Assembly (NCBI RefSeq): GCF_030553055.1
Contig: NZ_CP130713.1
Location: forward strand, 3,658,001-3,722,000
Direction: 5' to 3'
From: Streptomyces sp. XD-27
GTDB lineage: Bacteria; Actinomycetota; Actinomycetes; Streptomycetales; Streptomycetaceae
Length of the DNA stretch: 64,000 bases
Shown: one piece after another, positions 35,847 through 50,022 of the stretch
Position numbering within the stretch: position 1 is the stretch's first letter
Layout of the letters: every line of letters starts with the position of its first letter
The notes under the pieces: generated by a model
Database searches by the model: none
What the model saw: the letters and a program-made list of their open reading frames with translations, nothing else
What the model was told of the DNA's origin: nothing
Translations under genes and position numbers: made by a program

Positions 35847-36418
35847 CCGGGCGCCCCGGCCCCGGGCGAACACCGCCTGGAGCCGGACCTGGCAGGCCGA
35901 CCCCGGGTGGCCGGGGCGCGAACCGCCGCCGGGCGCCGCGGGGGCGTGCGCCCCCCGTACGCCGGGAACCGGCATCACGCGGACGCACCTGGATGCACCT
36001 GAACGCACCGCCAACGCGGGGGCCACCGGGACGCCTACGCGGACCGGAACCCCACGCCACCGGGGCCACAGGTCGGGAACACCCAGGACGACCGCGCGGA
36101 CCAGAACGCCCACGTACCCGGCGAGGCCACACGAACCGGAACGCCTGGACGCCAGCAATGCCCAGGACACCATCCGGGGCAACCGCGACGACCGGGGCCC
36201 GGGCCCGCACTCACCCCACGCCCCACGTACCACTCCCTCTCCTCTACTCCCCCGCCCGCCTCCTCCCTCCCATCCGCTCAGTCCACTTGCTGAGGTTGTG
36301 TCAGCCTGATGTGCAATCACCCTGCCGCCCCCGTTCCGCGGCCCGCGCCGCTACCGTCATATGTGGGCGGCATGAGAGCTACACCGGTGTACGACACAGC
36401 TGAAGGGGCGTGCAGGCG
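35847..36418 (+). other. 572-bp non-coding stretch with degenerate repeats
   Basis: No convincing gene on either strand; open frames here are low-complexity. The plus strand is rich in C and A (GGAACNCC/GGACGCC words). Two degenerate copies of about 57 bases, each starting GCGGACC (36039 and 36096), lie in tandem. From about 36220 the composition turns C/T-rich, ending in a leader for the next gene. It sits inside the secretion locus. Confidence 0.5.
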
Positions 36419-37339
36419 ATGAGTCTCGGCGGCGACGACGGATACGGGGACGGCTACGGCGGTCAGGACCCGGCCCGCACGGGCGGTACGGGCAGAGGCG
36501 GCGGCGACGCCCATCTGACCCGTACCCATCTCCCGGAAGGCGACGGAGACGGCTACGGCTCCCCCCGCCGCCCCACCCGCACCAAGCCAAGCCGCAACCT
36601 CATCACCGTGGTGAGCGTCGTCGTCATCCTCATCGCGGCCATCGCCTTCGCCAACCGCGGCGGCAACGACGACTCCGACGACACCTCCACCAGCTCTTCC
36701 TCCGGCAGTAACGGCGATGGCAACGGGAACGGCCCCAAGGCAGAAGCCACAGCCCCGACGGGCGAACGCCCGGTGAACGGGAAGAACGAGGTCACGGGGA
36801 TCGCCTCGGGCTTCCCGAGGACGGAACAGGGGGCGCAGAGCGCGGCGGCGAATTACGCGGTGGCGCTGGGGTCCGACGGCATGTTCAAAGCCGATCGCCG
36901 CCATGCGATCGTGAACGCCATTTACGCGCCGGAAAGCGCGCCTGGCCGACAGGCCGAGCTGGACAACGCCTTCACCAGCGAGAAGGTTCTCGCAAACGCC
37001 GGCCTCGATGCCAAGGGCAATGCTCCGGACGGCATGACCTTCGTATCCCGGGCAAACCCTGTGGGCACGAAGGTGGAGAAGTACGAGAACGGCACGGCTC
37101 AAGTCGCCGTCTGGAGCTCAGTCCTTTTTGGGCTCGCCGGGGAGGGCTCGAAGAATCCGGTCACAGAGGCGTGGTACACAGACACATTCGATCTGAAGTG
37201 GGTCAGGGGCGACTGGAAGGTCGTCAAGCACGCGCAGAAGAATGGCCCGGCACCCGTCGGCCGTGACCAGGCCGCGTCTTCGGCTAAGGAAATCAGCGAC
37301 GCTGTCCAAGGGTTCGGAGGGTTCACCTATGCTCGCTAA
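36419..37339 (+). CDS. Single-pass membrane protein, VirB8/TcpC-like
   Basis: 306 residues. A Gly/Asp-rich cytoplasmic N-terminus (about 1-55) precedes one membrane segment, LITVVSVVVILIAAIAFANR, a Ser/Asp/Gly-rich linker and an outer domain of about 190 residues (from NEVTGIASGFPRTEQGAQSAAANYA) ending in FDLKWVRGDWKVVKH. The topology and alpha+beta outer domain fit VirB8/TcpC scaffold proteins. Codon use in the second half has more A/T third bases than the neighbours. It overlaps the next gene by 11 bases. Assignment rests on topology and position, not clear sequence identity. Confidence 0.7.
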   Translation: MSLGGDDGYGDGYGGQDPARTGGTGRGGGDAHLTRTHLPEGDGDGYGSPRRPTRTKPSRNLITVVSVVVILIAAIAFANRGGNDDSDDTSTSSSSGSNGDGNGNGPKAEATAPTGERPVNGKNEVTGIASGFPRTEQGAQSAAANYAVALGSDGMFKADRRHAIVNAIYAPESAPGRQAELDNAFTSEKVLANAGLDAKGNAPDGMTFVSRANPVGTKVEKYENGTAQVAVWSSVLFGLAGEGSKNPVTEAWYTDTFDLKWVRGDWKVVKHAQKNGPAPVGRDQAASSAKEISDAVQGFGGFTYAR

Positions 37340-38645
37340 TCGCCGCCGTGCCCTCTGGCTGTCAGGGGCGGTCGTGCTCGCTCAAGGCACAATCGTCCTG
37401 CTGGCACCGCACGCCATGGCTGACCCAACACCGACTCGTTCGCCCAGCGAAGACAAATGCGAGGGCCTCGAAGGCCGATACAAGGACCTGTGCGAGGGCG
37501 ACAGTTCCCCTGGTGGCACACCCGACCCCTCCGCCCCCCTAGACCCCGCCGCCTCCCTAGCCCACAACTGCGCCGAAGCCGCCGCCTGGCTAGTAGGCAA
37601 AGTCTCCAAGCTCGTCAAAGAGACCTCCAACGTCGACTTCACCAACGAGTCCTTCCTCCGCCAGTACGCCGTCGTCTTCGCCGCCTCCACCATCCTCACC
37701 CTCATCCTCTGGCTCCTCGCCGTCGCCAAGCGAGCCATCCGCGGCGTCCCCTTCGTCCAAGCCTTCACCGAAGCCATCGGCTTCCTCTGGCTGACCGTCC
37801 TCGCCTCCGCCTTCACCCCCCTGGTGCTCTACACCGTCGTCTCCGCCACCGACGCCGTCAGCGACGTCATCGCCTCCGGCACCGGCGCCGACAACGCCGC
37901 CTTCTTCAACTCCTTCTCGAAGGCCCTCAAGCAGGACGACGACATCGGCGGCGGCCCCATCATGCTGATCGTCGTCTCCCTCGTGACCATCCTGGCCGCC
38001 GGCGTCCTGTGCCTGGAGCTCGCCATCCGCGCCGCCCTGCTCTACGTCGGCGCCCTCCTCGGCACCGCCGTCTACGCCGGCCTGGTCGACAAGAACATGT
38101 GGCGCCACGTGCGCCGCTGGGTGGGGCTGATGGTCGCCATCATCCTCATCAAGCCGGTCATCGTCATCGTGCTCGCCCTCGCCGGAGCGCTGTCCTCCAA
38201 CGGCGACGAGCCCGACGCCTTCTCCGCCGTCGTCTCCGGCCTGTCGATCATCATCCTCGCCATCTTCGCCAGCGCGATGATCTACCGCTTCGTGCCCGGC
38301 TTCGGCGACGAGATCATCCAGTCCCGCAGCGCCAGTTCCGACCCGGCCTCCCGCCAGGCCGCCGCCATCATCCGCTCGCCCGCCTCCCTCGTGAAGCAGG
38401 GCATCAACACCCACAGCGCCCGCGGCACCGGCGGCGAGGGCGGAGGCGGCGCAGGCGCCGCCGGCGGCGCGCCCAAGCCCGCCAACCCCGTCTCCGGCGG
38501 TGTGGCCGCCCACAGCACACGTAACGCGCCCGCCGCCCCAGGCGGCTCGGGCGGCGGCGGCAGCGCCAAGCCCGCCACCCCCGCGCCCCGCAACCCGAGC
38601 AACCGCTCCAGCACCAGCACCAATCCGGGAGGTGACCGGCGTTGA
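37329..38645 (+). CDS. TrbL/VirB6-like polytopic membrane protein
   Basis: 438 residues from the ATG at 37329. A signal peptide (ALWLSGAVVLAQGTIVLLAPHAMA) and a periplasmic stretch are followed by six to seven membrane segments (about 115-355, for example VVFAASTILTLILWLLAVAK and IMLIVVSLVTILAAGVLCLE). A Gly/Ala/Pro-rich cytoplasmic tail makes up the last 90 residues. This is the layout of TrbL/VirB6 translocation-channel proteins. It overlaps both neighbours, giving tight coupling within the operon. Confidence 0.85.
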   Translation: MLANRRRALWLSGAVVLAQGTIVLLAPHAMADPTPTRSPSEDKCEGLEGRYKDLCEGDSSPGGTPDPSAPLDPAASLAHNCAEAAAWLVGKVSKLVKETSNVDFTNESFLRQYAVVFAASTILTLILWLLAVAKRAIRGVPFVQAFTEAIGFLWLTVLASAFTPLVLYTVVSATDAVSDVIASGTGADNAAFFNSFSKALKQDDDIGGGPIMLIVVSLVTILAAGVLCLELAIRAALLYVGALLGTAVYAGLVDKNMWRHVRRWVGLMVAIILIKPVIVIVLALAGALSSNGDEPDAFSAVVSGLSIIILAIFASAMIYRFVPGFGDEIIQSRSASSDPASRQAAAIIRSPASLVKQGINTHSARGTGGEGGGGAGAAGGAPKPANPVSGGVAAHSTRNAPAAPGGSGGGGSAKPATPAPRNPSNRSSTSTNPGGDRR

Positions 38646-40204
38646 CGATTGAGGCCCAGTCCCACCCCATCGCGCCCCGCCGCACATATCTGATCGGCCG
38701 CGCCCGCCCCACCGCGATCGTCGGCAAGAACCGCGAAACCGGCGAGATCGCGCTGATCATCGGGGGCGCCTTCGTCGGCATGATGTGCGGCCTGCTGGTG
38801 CCCGTGCTGGCGCTCCGCATCGTCACCCTCGTCGGCTTCCCCACGCTCGCCCTGGCCGCGGTCTACGTCCCGTACAACGGCCGCACCTTCTACAAGTGGT
38901 TCGAGATCAACCGCTCGTACAAGCGCATCACCCGCAAGGGCGGCGCCGCCTACCGTTCCGCCGCCGCCGAGGCCGGCACGCGGATCGACGGCCGCGAGAT
39001 CGAGATCGGCCCGCCCCCCGGCATCGGCCGCATCAGCTGGCTCGCCGCGCCCTTCGGCCCCGACGAGATCGCCGTCCTGCTGCACGCCGACCGCCGCACC
39101 GTCACCGCCGCCATCGAGATCGAGGGCCCCGGCGTCGGCCTGCGCGACTCCGAGGACCAGGAGGCCCTCGTCGACCGGTTCGGCACCCTCCTCAAGCACG
39201 TGGCCAACGGCGACGGGTTCGTGACCCGACTGCAGATGCTGGCCCGTACCCTCCCCGCCGACCCCGACGCGCACGCCAAGGACGTCGAACGGCGCGGCGA
39301 CCGCGAGGCCCCCGACTGGCTGAAGGACTCCTACGACCAGCTCCAGTCCATGGTGTCCACCTCCTCCGAACAGCACCGCGCCTACCTCGTGGCCTGCATG
39401 CACTACACACGCGACCTCGCCACCGAGGCCCAGGTCATCGCCCGCGCCACCCGGCAGAGCACCGGTGGCCGCAAGATCGACAAGGACGCGGGCCTCGCCG
39501 TCGTCATGGCACGCGAGCTGACCGACATCTGCGCCCGCCTCGCCGAGGCCGACATCCGCGTACGGCAGCCCCTCGGCCAGGGCCGCCTGTCGTCCCTCAT
39601 CCACTCCATGTACGACCCGGACCACCCCATCGACCACATCCAGGCCATGACCCAGCGCAACGCCTGGCCCGCCGAGCTGGACGCGATGGAACCCACCTAC
39701 CTCCAGGCCAAGACCCGCGAGTCCACCACCCGCGAGCCCTGGTGCCACGCCACCGCGTGGGTGAAGGAGTGGCCCATGACGCCCGTCGGCGTCAACTTCC
39801 TGGCCCCCCTGCTCGTCCACACCCCGGATGTGATCCGTACGGTCGCGGTCTGCATGGACCTGGAGCCGACCGAGGTCGCCATCGAACGGATGCTGACCGA
39901 GAAGACCAACGACGAGGCCGAAGCCAGCCGCGCCGCCAAGATGAACCGCACCGTCGACCCGCGCGACATCGCCGCGCACGGCCGGCTGGACCAGCGCGGC
40001 GAGGACCTGGCCAGCGGCGCCGCGGGCGTCAACCTCGTCGGCTACATCACCGTCTCCTCCCGCTCCCCCGAGGCACTCGCCCGCGACAAGCGCACCATCC
40101 GCGCCTCCGCCGGCAAGAGCTACCTGAAACTGGAGTGGTGCGACCGCGAACACCACCGGGCCTTTGTGAACACCTTGCCGTTCGCGACCGGCATCCGCCG
40201 CTAG
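38642..40204 (+). CDS. SCO6880 family protein (VirB3/PrgI-like with VirB4 N-terminal-like domain)
   Basis: 520 residues. Two membrane helices near the N-terminus (IALIIGGAFVGMMCGLLVPVLALRIVTLVGFPTLALAAVY region, residues 38-77) resemble VirB3/PrgI. The long remainder has IGPPPGIGRISWLAAPFG, DRFGTLLKHVANGDGFVTRLQM and SSEQHRAYLVACMHYT, the kind of content seen in the N-terminal domain of VirB4 proteins. No Walker motifs. The next gene encodes only the ATPase half of VirB4, so the two probably work as a split VirB3-VirB4. I recall the family name SCO6880 from streptomycete annotations. Confidence 0.8.
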   Translation: MTIEAQSHPIAPRRTYLIGRARPTAIVGKNRETGEIALIIGGAFVGMMCGLLVPVLALRIVTLVGFPTLALAAVYVPYNGRTFYKWFEINRSYKRITRKGGAAYRSAAAEAGTRIDGREIEIGPPPGIGRISWLAAPFGPDEIAVLLHADRRTVTAAIEIEGPGVGLRDSEDQEALVDRFGTLLKHVANGDGFVTRLQMLARTLPADPDAHAKDVERRGDREAPDWLKDSYDQLQSMVSTSSEQHRAYLVACMHYTRDLATEAQVIARATRQSTGGRKIDKDAGLAVVMARELTDICARLAEADIRVRQPLGQGRLSSLIHSMYDPDHPIDHIQAMTQRNAWPAELDAMEPTYLQAKTRESTTREPWCHATAWVKEWPMTPVGVNFLAPLLVHTPDVIRTVAVCMDLEPTEVAIERMLTEKTNDEAEASRAAKMNRTVDPRDIAAHGRLDQRGEDLASGAAGVNLVGYITVSSRSPEALARDKRTIRASAGKSYLKLEWCDREHHRAFVNTLPFATGIRR

Positions 40205-40250
40205 CGCCGCCAGGACCGGACAAGGACATAGGGACGAGAGGGGCTTGGCC

Positions 40251-41720
40251 GTGGTCGATCCGATGGGCGCCATCACCGACGCCTTCACCAGTTTTGTCTT
40301 CGGGAAGGTGGAGACGACCCGGCTGCCGGTCCGTACCTCCACGGGGCAGGCGCAGGCCGTCTACCTGCCCACCGCCGCCCCCGGACTCGGCGACTCCGGC
40401 GTGATCATCGGCCGGGAGGTGTATTCGGGGAAGGGCTACATCTACGACCCGTTCCAACTCTACGGTCAGCAACTGCCCGCCCCCCACTGGCTGGTGCTCG
40501 GCGAGTCCGGAAACGGCAAATCGGCCCTGGAGAAGACGTACGTCCTGCGCCAGCTGCGCTTCCGCGACCGCCAGGTCGTCGTCCTCGACGCCCAGGGCGA
40601 GGACGGCGTGGGCGAATGGAACCTCATCGCCCAGGAGCTGGGCATCACGCCCATCCGCCTGGACCCGATGGCCGCGCTCGACGGCGGGATCCGCCTCAAC
40701 CCGCTCGACCCGACGATCACCACCACCGGCCAGCTCGCCCTCCTGCGCACCATCATCGAAGTCGCCCTGGGGCACGGCCTCGACGAACGCTCCGGCTTCG
40801 CGCTCAAGGTCGCGCACGCCGCCGCGCTGAACCAGTTCGGCTCCGCGGAGAAGAGCGAGACCGACCGGCAGCCGGTGCTCACGGACATCGTCGAGCAGCT
40901 GCGCCACCCCAAGCCGGAGTCCGCGGAGTCGATGAACGTCGACCTGGACGACGTACGGGCCTGGGGACTGGACGTCGCCCTGGTTCTGGACCGGCTGGTC
41001 GACGGTGACCTGCGCGGCATGTTCGACGGCCCGACGACCGTCGGCATCGACCTCGACGCGCCCCTGATCGTCTTCGACCTGTCGCACATCGACCGCAACT
41101 CCATCGCCATGCCGATCCTCATGGCGATCGTCGGCGTCTGGCTGGAGCACACCTGGATCCGGCCCGACCGCAAGAAGCGCATCTTCCTGGTCGAAGAGGC
41201 CTGGCACATCATCAACAGCCCCTTCGTCGCCCAGCTCTTCCAGCGACTGCTGAAGTTCGGCCGCCGACTGGGACTGTCCTTCGTCGCCGTCGTCCACCAC
41301 CTGTCGGACGTGGTCGACGGCGCGGCGGCGAAGGAGGCCGCCGCCATCCTCAAGATGGCATCGACCCGGACCATCTACGCGCAGAAGGCCGACGAGGCAC
41401 GCGCCACCGGCCGGGTGCTCGGCCTGCCCCGCTGGGCCGTCGAGATCATCCCCACCCTGACCCCCGGCATCGCCGTCTGGGACGTCAACGGCAACGTCCA
41501 GGTGGTCAAGCACCTGATCACCGAAGCCGAGCGCCCGCTGGTCTACACCGACCGGGCCATGACCGAGGACGGGCTCGCGCTGGAACTCGCCGCCCGAGCG
41601 GAGGCCGAGGCCGAGGAACGGGCCGCCGCCGTGGTGGAGCAGCACCTCGCCGAAGAGGCGGAAGCGGCGTACGGCGGCCCCTCCTACGGAGGGTCGTCGT
41701 ACGGGTCGACGGTGGCGTGA
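40251..41720 (+). CDS. VirB4-like conjugation ATPase
   Basis: 489 residues from the GTG at 40251, chosen over the TTG at 40245 because GAGAGGGG is then seven bases upstream. Walker A GESGNGKSALEKTYVLRQ at about residue 80, VLDAQGEDGVGEWNLIA after it, Walker B IFLVEEAWHIINSPFVAQLF and the VirB4 motif FQRLLKFGRRLGLSFVAVVHHLSDV. It powers assembly or substrate transfer in type IV secretion systems. Members are normally 650-850 residues, so the N-terminal domain is missing and apparently encoded by the preceding gene. The C-terminal tail is Ala/Glu- and Tyr/Gly/Ser-rich. Confidence 0.92.
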   Translation: MVDPMGAITDAFTSFVFGKVETTRLPVRTSTGQAQAVYLPTAAPGLGDSGVIIGREVYSGKGYIYDPFQLYGQQLPAPHWLVLGESGNGKSALEKTYVLRQLRFRDRQVVVLDAQGEDGVGEWNLIAQELGITPIRLDPMAALDGGIRLNPLDPTITTTGQLALLRTIIEVALGHGLDERSGFALKVAHAAALNQFGSAEKSETDRQPVLTDIVEQLRHPKPESAESMNVDLDDVRAWGLDVALVLDRLVDGDLRGMFDGPTTVGIDLDAPLIVFDLSHIDRNSIAMPILMAIVGVWLEHTWIRPDRKKRIFLVEEAWHIINSPFVAQLFQRLLKFGRRLGLSFVAVVHHLSDVVDGAAAKEAAAILKMASTRTIYAQKADEARATGRVLGLPRWAVEIIPTLTPGIAVWDVNGNVQVVKHLITEAERPLVYTDRAMTEDGLALELAARAEAEAEERAAAVVEQHLAEEAEAAYGGPSYGGSSYGSTVA

Positions 41721-41721
41721 C

Positions 41722-43581
41722 ATGACAGGAGATCCTCGACGAGGGGGGAGCGGAGGCACCGGACGGCCCGGACGAGGCAGCGGAGGCGGCGGCGGCAGCG
41801 CGCGGGGCCCCGAGGGCTCGCCGGAACGCGGCATCCCGGACAGCCTGCTCGTCGGCGTCATCGGCTTCCTGGTCGGGGTGACGCTGCTGATGTGGTCGGC
41901 GGCCGGCCTGGCAGGGCTGCTCGCCAAGGGCGCCTGGCCGGACAACGTGACCTTCCTCCGTACACCGATAGCGCTGCGCAGCCTCATCTCCGAGCCCCAC
42001 GACCTGGCCGCGGCCTGGCCGGAGACACCGGCGGACCAGCTCTCCGGGTACGGGCTGTTCTGGGGCCTCTTCATCGGCCAGTTGATGGTCCTCTTCGTCC
42101 TGACGGTCTTCGCGATCGGTACGACGGCCCGCTACCGGATCGTGCGGGCCCGCCGCCGCGAGGAGGCCGTCGACCGCCGGGCGGCGGCCAAGGACGCGGC
42201 CGTGACCGGTGCTCCGGACGGCGGCGTGACCGGGTACGAGAAGCCCTCCGGCCGGTACGACAGGACCCCGGGCCGGTACGAGACCACCGCCGCGGACGAC
42301 GAGGACGCCACAGGCGGCCTCGCGGACACCCGCCACGGCACAGGGCCAACGCCCGGTCGGGGGATGGCCAATGGGGCCGCGCCGCCCCCAGGCCCGGTCC
42401 CGGCGGCCCCGGCCGCCGGTGTACCCCCACAGCCCGCGAACGGCTCTCCTGCGGCCTCGTACGGGCCATCAGCCGCGTACGGCGGCCAGGCGGAGCCGAT
42501 GATGGCCCAGGCGCCCGCCGCGCCTCAAGCGGCCGGGCAGCAGCCTCCGCACGCGGCAGGTACCTCCGTCGCGCCGCCGATGGAGGCGCCCACGCCGTCC
42601 ATGGCACCGGGGACGCCCGACGCGGCGGCACGCGCCGCGTCGTTCCCGTCGCCCGAACCGCCCCTGCCGCGCGTGCTCTACGGCGCCCAGCGCGGCGACG
42701 CGGCCGTCCGCACCGTGCTGGACGCCGAGGGGCCGGTCCTGGTCGTGACCAGCGCCCCGGAGGTGTGGTCCGCCACGAAGGACGCGCGGGCCAAGCTCGG
42801 CGCCGTGCACGTCTTCGACCCCGCCCACCTTCTCGACACCCCGGCCCGGCTGCGCTGGAATCCCGCGACCGGGTGCGAGGTGCGGGACGTGGCGGCGGCG
42901 CGGGCCGCCGCTCTGCTCGCGCCGGTGCGACCCGCGCACGCGCTCGACCGGCCGACCGCCGAGGCGGCCGAGACGCTGATGCGCTGCTGGCTGCACGCCG
43001 CGGCCGTCGACGGCCGGCCGTTCCGGCAGGTGCACCGGTGGGCGCAGGGCGGCTCGGCCCACGAGCCGGTCCGTATCCTCCGTACCCACCCGAAGGCGCT
43101 CGGCGGCGTTGCGGGCGAGCTGGAGGCCACGCTCACCGCGCATCCCGAACGCCGCGACCTGGCCCGTGAGCTGACGGCGCGTGCCCTCTCTGCGCTGTCC
43201 TCGATCCACATCAGGGACGCGTGCAACCCCGGGCGGGCCGATGCGCTCGCGCTGGAGTCATTCATCGCCGAAGGGGGAACGCTTTACCTTGTGGGCGAAT
43301 CCATCGAGGATCCGCGGGCCCACCCGGGTGCGATGCCCTTGCTCACCGCACTCGCATCAAGCGTGGTCGAGCACGGCCGGCGCATGGCCGAACGGTCATC
43401 CTCCGGTCGGCTCGACCCACCAGTCACCCTGGTCCTCGACGATGTCGCCGCGGTCGCCCCGATCCCGGCCCTTCCCGACCTGATCGCGCAGGGCGCGGCC
43501 CAGGGGCTGCTGACGCTGGCCCTGATGCGTTCTCAGGAGCAGGCCCGCGCCCGCTGGCCGCACCGCGCGCTCGTCCGCTAG
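41722..43581 (+). CDS. VirD4/TraG-like coupling protein lacking a visible Walker A
   Basis: 619 residues, 1 base after the VirB4 stop. Two membrane segments (LLVGVIGFLVGVTLLMWSAAGLAGLL and GLFWGLFIGQLMVLFVLTVFAI) are followed by a 170-residue Pro/Ala/Gly-rich linker and a cytoplasmic domain. That domain matches the second part of TraG proteins: GPVLVVTSAPEVWSATKDAR, VHVFDPAHLL, LRWNPATGCEV and the Walker B-like VTLVLDDVAAVAPIPALPDLI. Where canonical coupling proteins have GxGK(S/T), this one shows no P-loop. It may be an inactive paralogue or a structural adapter that relies on VirB4 for energy. Confidence 0.85.
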   Translation: MTGDPRRGGSGGTGRPGRGSGGGGGSARGPEGSPERGIPDSLLVGVIGFLVGVTLLMWSAAGLAGLLAKGAWPDNVTFLRTPIALRSLISEPHDLAAAWPETPADQLSGYGLFWGLFIGQLMVLFVLTVFAIGTTARYRIVRARRREEAVDRRAAAKDAAVTGAPDGGVTGYEKPSGRYDRTPGRYETTAADDEDATGGLADTRHGTGPTPGRGMANGAAPPPGPVPAAPAAGVPPQPANGSPAASYGPSAAYGGQAEPMMAQAPAAPQAAGQQPPHAAGTSVAPPMEAPTPSMAPGTPDAAARAASFPSPEPPLPRVLYGAQRGDAAVRTVLDAEGPVLVVTSAPEVWSATKDARAKLGAVHVFDPAHLLDTPARLRWNPATGCEVRDVAAARAAALLAPVRPAHALDRPTAEAAETLMRCWLHAAAVDGRPFRQVHRWAQGGSAHEPVRILRTHPKALGGVAGELEATLTAHPERRDLARELTARALSALSSIHIRDACNPGRADALALESFIAEGGTLYLVGESIEDPRAHPGAMPLLTALASSVVEHGRRMAERSSSGRLDPPVTLVLDDVAAVAPIPALPDLIAQGAAQGLLTLALMRSQEQARARWPHRALVR

Positions 43582-43605
43582 CCCCGGGGCCACCGCGAGC
43601 CCCGG

Positions 43606-44175
43606 CTACCGCGCGCCGCCACCGTCCGGCCGCCGCAGCGCCAACTCGAACTCGGTCCTGGACGGATCCTTGGGAGCGGTCGCCGAGACACCGGTCCGTA
43701 CGAAGCCGAGCTTGCGGTAGAAGCCTTCGGCGCGGACGTTGTCCTCGTGCACCCAAAGACGCACGCGTTCGATGCGGGGCGCCTCCAGGTCCCAGCTCCA
43801 TCGGATGGCGGCGTCGAAGAGCTGACGGGCGAGACCTGTGCCCCTGTGCTCGGGTCGCACATAGACGGCGACGAGGTGGGCGGTGTCCAGCCCCCTGTCC
43901 GCGCCTTCGGGCTCGCCCTGTCCGCTCGGCTCGACCAGGACGACGACCATCCCGGCCCAGACGCCCTCTTCGGTCTCGCCGATGTACGTCGTCGTATCCG
44001 TCCCGGCCGCACTGCGCTCGGCCCGGTCCCGCCATACGTCGTCGGCATAGCGGGAGGCGTTGAGCCGCGTCTCGTGGAACGCGATACGGGCGATGGGGTC
44101 GGCGAGCGCGGCGAGCCGCAACTCCTTGGCCTGCTGCCACTCATCGGCCTTGACGGTCCGTATCTGGTAACCCAT
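43606..44175 (-). CDS. GNAT family N-acetyltransferase
   Basis: 189 residues beginning MGYQIRTVKADEWQQAKELR. Core motifs: AHLVAVYVRPEHRGTGLARQLFDAAIRW (acetyl-CoA loop) and VRLWVHEDNVRAEGFYRKLGFVRTG. The start at 44175 is followed upstream by the rRNA terminator hairpin; longer open frames crossing the 5S gene are spurious. It is convergent with the coupling-protein gene. Substrate unknown. Confidence 0.9.
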   Translation of the reverse strand: MGYQIRTVKADEWQQAKELRLAALADPIARIAFHETRLNASRYADDVWRDRAERSAAGTDTTTYIGETEEGVWAGMVVVLVEPSGQGEPEGADRGLDTAHLVAVYVRPEHRGTGLARQLFDAAIRWSWDLEAPRIERVRLWVHEDNVRAEGFYRKLGFVRTGVSATAPKDPSRTEFELALRRPDGGGAR

Positions 44176-44190
44176 CAGCTGAGGATACGC

Positions 44191-44238
44191 AAAAAAACGC
44201 CGTGTCTCTCTGAGTTTCCTCAGAGAGACACGGCGTTT
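44191..44238 (-). terminator. Intrinsic terminator of the rRNA operon
   Basis: Perfect 20-bp stem (44195-44214 pairing with 44219-44238) with a TTTC/GAAA tetraloop. On the minus strand it is followed by a T-run matching the seven A at 44191-44197. It lies 11 bases beyond the 5S gene and is the strongest classical terminator in the window. Confidence 0.93.
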
Positions 44239-44248
44239 CTCACAATTT

Positions 44249-44367
44249 GTTCGGCGGCGTCCTACTCTCCCACAGGGTCCCCCCTGCAGTACCATCGGCG
44301 CTGAAAGGCTTAGCTTCCGGGTTCGGAATGTAACCGGGCGTTTCCCTAACGCAATAACCACCGAAAC
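44249..44367 (-). rRNA. rrf: 5S ribosomal RNA
   Basis: About 119 nt on the minus strand, reading GTTTCGGTGGTTATTGCGTT at the 5' end and closing with CGCCGCCGAAC. The conserved CCGAACCCGGAAGCTAAGCC loop and GGGAGAGTAGGACGC segment are present. Ends are estimated from the pairing of the terminal helix. Confidence 0.93.
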
Positions 44368-44454
44368 ACTATGAAGATGACACAACCGGAACCCACACAG
44401 GGGCTCAAAACGGTTCGCAACTTCAGAACCAACACAGTGGACGCGAGCAACTGA

Positions 44455-49386
<4,932 letters not shown>

Positions 49387-49900
49387 ATGTTTTCCCGTAA
49401 TCGGGATGCACACTCGCGTTGAGCGGAACCATCGGGAGGAATAATCCCGACGATTCACAGCGTCCTCGCTGTGTTTTGTTTCTTCAAAGGAACCTCGTCC
49501 CAGACCATCAGGCCCGGAGACGGGGTATCAACATATCTGGCGTTGACTTTTGGCACGCTGTTGAGTTCTCAAGGAACGGACGCTTCCTTCGGCTTCCCTC
49601 TCGGGCTTCCTCCGGGCGCTTCCCTTCGGTCTTGCGTTTCCAACCTTACCAGATCCGTTTCGCGTTTCCGCTCTTCGTTTCCGGCCCCCTGTTTGGAGCG
49701 GGGCGGCCTTCCTGCTTTCGCTTTCCGGCCTTTCCGACTCTATCAGACCCTTGTTCGTTCCGTTCCCGGCCCGAATTCGTTTCCGATTCCCCGTCGGAGG
49801 GGGTTGCGCCTTCCGGCGTGTTCACTACTTTAGCGGGTTTTCCTGGCGACTCATAATCAAGTCATTCGGTCCGAATTTCGGCATGCCGAAATTGATCCCG
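49387..49900 (-). promoter_or_regulatory. rRNA operon promoter and leader region
   Basis: The 630-base gap up to the MarR gene holds no protein gene. On the minus strand the leader has the conserved processing/antitermination segment TTGAGAACTCAACAGCGTGC near 49560-49580. Candidate -10 hexamers are TAGAGT (49737-49742) and TAAAGT (49827-49832), consistent with multiple tandem rrn promoters. The leader is markedly AT-richer than the surrounding DNA. Exact start sites cannot be assigned from sequence. Confidence 0.65.
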
Positions 49901-50022
49901 ATCAGGGGCCGTGCAGTAGTGGTTTGCCGCCGGTCGCGGCGCGAGTGGCTGCCGAAGAACCGTTACGGCTCCGTGGCAACTCGGAGAACACTACGGATCC
50001 GTTCGACCCGTGTCAACCTCGG

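Noticed and set aside
33834..43581. Complete integrative conjugative element
   Set aside because: No relaxase, integrase, tRNA or flanking direct repeats could be seen.
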